Shown: in pieces, positions 59,086 to 64,000 of the stretch
Position numbering within the stretch: the first letter of the stretch is position 1
Layout of the letters: each line of letters starts with the position of its first letter
DNA from: Amphiduros pacificus
Lineage: Eukaryota; Annelida; Polychaeta; Phyllodocida; Hesionidae
NCBI GenBank assembly: GCA_949316495.1
Contig: OX439003.1
Location: forward strand, 20,769,198-20,833,197
Direction of reading: 5' to 3'
Length of the DNA: 64,000 nt
Made by a program: the position numbers and the translations under genes
Notes under the pieces: generated by a model
The model's database searches: none
What the model was told of the DNA's origin: nothing
What the model saw: the letters and a program-made list of their open reading frames with translations, nothing else

Positions 59086-59611
59086 CCCCTGTGGGTGCGG
59101 GGATTAAAGAATAGCCCCACTGCCCCCCAGCATGTCGTAAAAGGCGACTAAAGGGGCGTCCTGTTTGCCGTGGGATGCGACCTGTGTCGGGGAGGATATG
59201 GAATCCTGACGGGCTGAGCACTGGGCTGGTTTGGCAGTAATACCGGTCCAGTTGCAACACGCCTGTCTTGGATCCAAATGTTCACCAGACAGGCAGATCA
59301 GATTAGGCCTGGATCTGATTTAACCGGCTTGTGGTATATTTCCTTTAATATATTCTGGCTATTTGATTTTTATTTATGACAATTTCAATGTTTAAAATTT
59401 AAGAATAATTGATAAATTTTTGATTTATACTTCCTGAAAGGAGATTACTGCTGATTGGGTCAATCGAGGGATATAAATAAAATCCGAAAGGGTGGAGTTT
59501 TTATTCTTAGAGTATGTCATGTTGGGTATCCTCATGGCGTCAGGGCTTGGAGTTACCGGCCCAGAAAGGCGTCCCCTTGTTGGGCTCCGTGGTGGGTAGG
59601 GGACCTAACTG

Positions 59612-60829
59612 ATGAAATTTAAAATAACACACATGGCACAAAACAAACAAAAACGACCTAGGAATGACATAGATAGTGATGACGACTCAAATAAAACAGA
59701 AAAATGGCCTAGATTTTTAATTGCGGAAAGTTCCGATGCAGAACATACCCTGGCAAAAATGTCCCCCTTTGCAATTGCAAAGGGGATACAAGGCATTGCC
59801 GGGGTACCAAAAACCGTTAAAAAGATGGGAAATAAATTATTGATTGAGGTTGAGCGGAAAAGCCATGCGGACAATCTACTACGATGCCGAATGTTGGCCA
59901 CAGTTCCTGTTATTATAACAGCTCACAAAACTCTCAACAATAAAAAAGGAGTAATCAGATGCCCAGATTTAGTGGGAGTTTCTGAGGAGGAGATAGTGGA
60001 TGAGCTCAAAGACCAGGATGTTGTTCAATGCAAGCGGATATTTATAAAAAAGGACGGTGTCAAAATTCCTATCAATACGTTTATTCTGACATTTGAAGCA
60101 GCGCAGCTTCCAACATCTATTAAAGTTGGATATTTGAACGTTAGAGTTGATGTATTTATTCCAAACCCTCTGCGCTGCTTCAAGTGTCAGAGGTATGGAC
60201 ATGGATCTGATCGATGTAAAGGTAATGAAACATGTCCAAAATGTACCGCTCAGCACAGTGGAGACGATTGTTCTTCAAATATAATAAAATGTGTCAATTG
60301 CCAAGGCAATCATCCATCGTATTCGCGGAATTGTCCTTCCTTTTTAAAAGAGAAGGAAATTCAGCGAATACGCCACACTGAAAACATTTCTTCTCCTGAG
60401 GCACGTAAACGTGTAGAAAGTTTGAACAATACAAAAACATCCTATGCTAGCACTGTAAAAACAAAAGAAACCAAATCAATAGCGATTCAAACCGAAATAA
60501 CATGGCCAATCAATGACAAAAATTATTCCTTTTTTACAAAAACCTCTAAATCTTCAGCAACATCAACTCAGACTACAACATCCACTATCCCAGTTATAAC
60601 TCCACCAACAGCAACATCCACTAAACCCTCTTCACAAACTCCCTCCACATCATCCAATAATACAAGTATCAATAGCAATAGACACAAATCAGACAAAAAA
60701 GAAATCAAAGATCAAGTTAAAAGTAAAATTAATAGAACTAAATCCTTAGAAAGGATGGACACAGGTGATCCTCCGGATATGAATTTTACTCCTGTGCACT
60801 CAAAGCATAATCGTGAACTTAATAAGTGA
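59612..60829 (+). CDS. I-clade LINE ORF1 (RNA-binding, three zinc knuckles)
   Basis: 405 residues, intact. An RRM-like part at about 35-170 (FLIAESSDAEHTLAKMSPFA, LLIEVERKSHADNLL, VPVIITAHKTLN, KGVIRCPDLVGVSEEEIVD) precedes three CCHC-type knuckles at about 190-245 (CFKCQRYGHGSDRC, CPKCTAQHSGDDC, CVNCQGNHPSYSRNC). The C-terminal third is Ser/Thr/Lys-rich. This is the gag-like ORF1 of the Jockey/I supergroup. It coats the element RNA and acts as a nucleic-acid chaperone. The stop TGA (60827-60829) stands two bases before the ORF2 ATG. Confidence 0.9.
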   Translation: MKFKITHMAQNKQKRPRNDIDSDDDSNKTEKWPRFLIAESSDAEHTLAKMSPFAIAKGIQGIAGVPKTVKKMGNKLLIEVERKSHADNLLRCRMLATVPVIITAHKTLNNKKGVIRCPDLVGVSEEEIVDELKDQDVVQCKRIFIKKDGVKIPINTFILTFEAAQLPTSIKVGYLNVRVDVFIPNPLRCFKCQRYGHGSDRCKGNETCPKCTAQHSGDDCSSNIIKCVNCQGNHPSYSRNCPSFLKEKEIQRIRHTENISSPEARKRVESLNNTKTSYASTVKTKETKSIAIQTEITWPINDKNYSFFTKTSKSSATSTQTTTSTIPVITPPTATSTKPSSQTPSTSSNNTSINSNRHKSDKKEIKDQVKSKINRTKSLERMDTGDPPDMNFTPVHSKHNRELNK

Positions 60830-60831
60830 TT

Positions 60832-63800
60832 ATGCTGAATCATATATTTTTTCTCATTATTCTTAATATGGCTATCGGCAATATCATACAATGGAATTGT
60901 AGAGGATTTGAGGCAAACAGACCAGAACTGGAGTTATTAGCCCAAAAATATAATGCATCTGTTATTTGTTTACAGGAAACTAATTTTAAAGATAACTCAA
61001 CAACATTTAAGGGATATGTACCTTATAATAAAGTTGGTTCAATAGATGCAATGGACCGAGCACATGGCGGAGTTTCTGTTTTTGTTAAATCCTGTATACC
61101 CCAAAGTAAAGTGACATTAAATACTAATTTACAAGCTTCTGCAGTCAGGATTACCCTGCACAATGCATTAACAATATGTTCAGTATATTTGCCACCAAGT
61201 GAACCAATAAATATTACAGATTTAAATAACTCAGCTGCCACAACCGTATATGCTAGTTGGTGACTTTAATGCTCACAACTATCTTTGGGGTGGCAGAAAC
61301 AATACTGATGCCAAAGGACGTATAATAGAAGATTTCTCAAATAACAATAGTTTGTGCCTTTGGAATGACGATTCTCCAACCTATTTACATCCTGCTACAG
61401 GCTCTTTAACATCAATAGATCTCTCCATGTGCACTCCAAATTTATTTTTAGACTATTCCTGGGAAGTAGAGGAAGATCAATGGGGTAGTGATCACTACCC
61501 CATTATTTTAAATAACCATTTTCCTCCACCAGATGAAAGAATCCCCAAGTGGAAATTTTATAAAGCCGATTGGGCAAAATTTCAAACATCCTGTTTCAAT
61601 AGAATAACTCCAGAACTTTTTAACAATGTAGATGATCCTCTTCAAGTTTTTACAGATACATTGTATGATATTGCTGATGGGTGTATTCCCAAATCAAAGC
61701 CAAATTCTAAAATTAAAGAAAAACCCTGGTTTAATGATGAGTGCAAAAAAGCTGTCAAGGAGCGGAAAAAAGCTCTGAAAAAATTTAATCTACAGCCAAC
61801 TCAATATAATTTGCACCAATTTCGAGTTAAAAGAGCTAAAGCCCGTTATATTATTAAAATAAGCAAAAGAAAAAGTTGGAAGGATTATGTTTCCAAATTA
61901 AATACGCGTACACCGATTAAAAAATGCTGGGATATGGTGCGTAAAATTTCGGGGAAGGGAGGTGGAGCAAGGATCAAACATCTAACTCATAATGGCCAAT
62001 TAATTACAAATCCCACTGAAATAGGTAACACAATAGGTCAAACAATTTCCAAGAATTCCTCATCCAATAATTATTCTGCCAAATTTCAACAAATAAAAAA
62101 TAGAAAAGAAAGAAACCAACTAAATTTCTTATCTAATAACTTGGAACAATATAATAAGCCATTCACAATATCAGATTTAAAACTTGCTTTAGATAAATCC
62201 CATGATACCGCTCCTGGACCTGATCATATACACTATCAAATCCTCAAACACCTCCCTGACCAAACACTTGGGCATCTTTTGGATATTTTTAATAATATTT
62301 GGGAAAGTGGTTATTTTCCTCCTTCATGGAGTGAAGCCACTATCATTCCTATTCCCAAACCTGGCAAAGACTCGTTAGATTCAAATAATTATCGTCCCAT
62401 TGCGTTAACAAGTTGTATTTGTAAATCAATGGAACGAATGATTAACGAGCGTTTAGTTTGGTTTTTAGAAACTGCGGCTTATATTTCTGTTGCACAGAGT
62501 GGTTTTAGAAAAACGCGAAGTACTGTTGACCATCTGGTATGTTTAGAAACGTTTATACGAGAGGGTTTTATAAAAGGCGAACATGTGGTTAGTATATTTT
62601 TTGATTTACAAAAAGCATACGACACCACATGGAAATATGGAATAATGAGTGATTTATATGATATGGGATTAAGGGGTCGTTTACCCCTTTTTATTCAAAA
62701 TTTTCTATCAAACAGACATTTTAAAGTTCGAGTGGATGCATCACTTTCTGATGCTTTTGATCAGGAAATGGGTGTTCCACAGGGTTGTATATTATCAGTG
62801 ACCCTTTTTATTATTAAAATTAACAGCATTGTAGATTGTATGAGGCCTGGAGCAGATTGCTCACTTTTTGTTGATGATTTCAACTTAAGCTACAGGTCAG
62901 CAAGCATGCATACAATAGAACGACAGCTTCAACAACACCTAAATAGATTACAAGAATGGGCTGATAACAATGGATTTAAGTTTTCTTTGAACAAGACCGT
63001 ATGTATGCACTTTTGTAAAAAGTGGAAGGCTCACCCAGATCCTGATCTTTATTTAGGTCAAACTCGAATACCTGTTGTCGAAGAAACCAAGTTTCTTGGA
63101 CTTATTTTTGACAGGAAATTATCTTTTATTCCTCACATTAAATACGTTAAAAAGAAATGCCAGAAGGCATTAGATTTATTACGGGTTCTTGCCCATACCG
63201 ATTGGGGAGGGGACCGCAATATTTTATTGCAATTATACAGAGCGCTGGTACGTTCTAAGCTTGATTATGGGTGTATGATATATGGATCAGCACGCCCATC
63301 TTATATTAAAATGCTTGATCCTGTACAAAATCAAGGGTTAAGATTATGCCTTGGTGCATTTCGTACCTCGCCTGCAGATAGCTTGGCAGTTGAGGCAGAT
63401 GAACTGCCTCTTGATTTAAGAAGAGAAAAGCTTGCCCTTCAGTATGCTGCAAAAATTGCAGCTTGTCCAGACAATCCTGCACATGATATTATATTCAATC
63501 CAAATTATGTTGATCTTTTTGAAAATAAACCAAATACAATACCAACTTTTGGCCTTCGCATCAAGGAATCTTTACAATCCTTAAATTTAAATCCGAATCA
63601 AATAGCTAAATTTCAATATCCAGAAACACCTCCATGGACCTATGAAACTTTAAATATTAATTTAGCCATGACGGAATTAAAGAAATACTCAACCGATCCA
63701 TCCCTGTATATAAATAGATATAATGAACTAAAATCTATCTTCACTGGATATCAGTGTATATACACTGATGGATCGTTTGATGATGACAAGGCTGCTGCAG

Positions 63801-64000
63801 CTGCTGTTAAGGGCAATCATATTTATTCAGAACGTCTGCCAAATAAATCATCTATTTATTCTGCAGAACTTCATGCTTTATACCTAGCTTTAGATCATGT
63901 GGAGACGTCTCCACATCGGAAATTTTTAATATTTTCTGATTCTTTGTCTTGTTTACAAGCATTGAAAGCCAAGGATTGGAAAAATCCATTTATTTTAAAT
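60832..64000 (+). CDS. I-clade LINE ORF2: endonuclease, reverse transcriptase, RNase H (runs off window)
   Basis: The endonuclease starts IIQWNCRGFEANRPELELL, with ICLQETNF and GGVSVFVK. The frame shifts near 61210-61225 and continues as QLPQPYMLVGDFNAHNYLWG, so one small deletion or insertion lies there. From then on it is open to 64000. Reverse transcriptase motifs: NNYRPIALTSCICKSMERMI, QSGFRKTRSTVDHL, IFFDLQKAYDTTW, GVPQGCILSVTLF, CSLFVDDFNLSY. RNase H: CIYTDGSFDDDKAAAAAV, SAELHALYLALD, FLIFSDSLSCLQAL. Presence of RNase H after reverse transcriptase fits the I clade (Nimb-like). The end of ORF2 and the 3' UTR lie outside the window. Confidence 0.9.

Larger units (their letters stand above)
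59086..64000 (+). mobile_element. I/Nimb-clade LINE, 3' end beyond the window
   Basis: It starts near 59086 with CCCCTGTGGGTGCGGGGATT and GTCGTAAAAGGCGACTAAAG, a 5' leader style common to I-group LINEs of invertebrates (from memory). ORF1 is at 59612-60829 and ORF2 from 60832 to past 64000. It is inserted in the gag part of the LTR fossil, in the opposite sense. It has a single frame break and is therefore young. Confidence 0.85.

Overview
The window is a piece of an animal (metazoan) nuclear genome. It is AT-rich, its genes are split by many introns with GT/AG borders, and more than half of it is repeats. The host genes, the transposon families (CR1/L2-like and I/Nimb-like LINEs, a Ty3-type LTR element, a foldback element, MITEs, tRNA-derived SINEs) and a dispersed repeat carrying AGGTCA half-sites suggest a marine invertebrate. 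A lophotrochozoan such as a mollusc is my best guess. This is inferred from repeat style and from intron-rich, vertebrate-like exon structure, not from a database match.

Host genes. (1) On the minus strand at the left edge are the first six coding exons of EMSY (ENT-domain chromatin repressor); the gene runs off the left end. (2) CEP19, a centriole/ciliary-base protein, lies at 15063-15551 on the plus strand, and its stop codon sits in the first units of a 31-bp minisatellite made from its own last codons. (3) Two uninterrupted, paralogous TRP-like six-transmembrane channel genes stand in tandem on the plus strand (19903-21648 and 23680-25479). (4) A receptor guanylyl cyclase of 22 coding exons fills 25764-40872 on the minus strand, convergent with the second channel gene. 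I placed every splice site; phases agree throughout and give about 1,165 residues with all expected domains.

Repeat regions. From 2.4 to 15 kb there is no supported gene; the stretch holds tandem repeats, two small MITE-like elements and a foldback-type element (about 9.34-12.49 kb) whose loop is a 1.8-kb sea of 18-bp repeats. The introns of the cyclase hold a 26-bp x 15 minisatellite, a long TA microsatellite, a nested stack (dispersed repeat, SINE, MITE with a 9-bp target duplication) and an insertion built from pieces of the same gene.

From 44 kb to the right end the window is almost all transposons. A near full-length CR1/L2-type LINE (about 44038-50190, minus) has an ORF1 with coiled coil, a central alpha/beta domain and a C-terminal KH RNA-binding domain, and ORF1 and ORF2 share one frame separated by a single TGA. 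This is the most interesting item. Then follow a two-copy dispersed repeat with nuclear-receptor-like half-sites, two decayed LINE fragments around a 21-bp minisatellite, a broken Ty3-type LTR element (54498-59085, minus), and a nearly intact I/Nimb-clade LINE (about 59086 to beyond 64000, plus) inserted into the LTR element.
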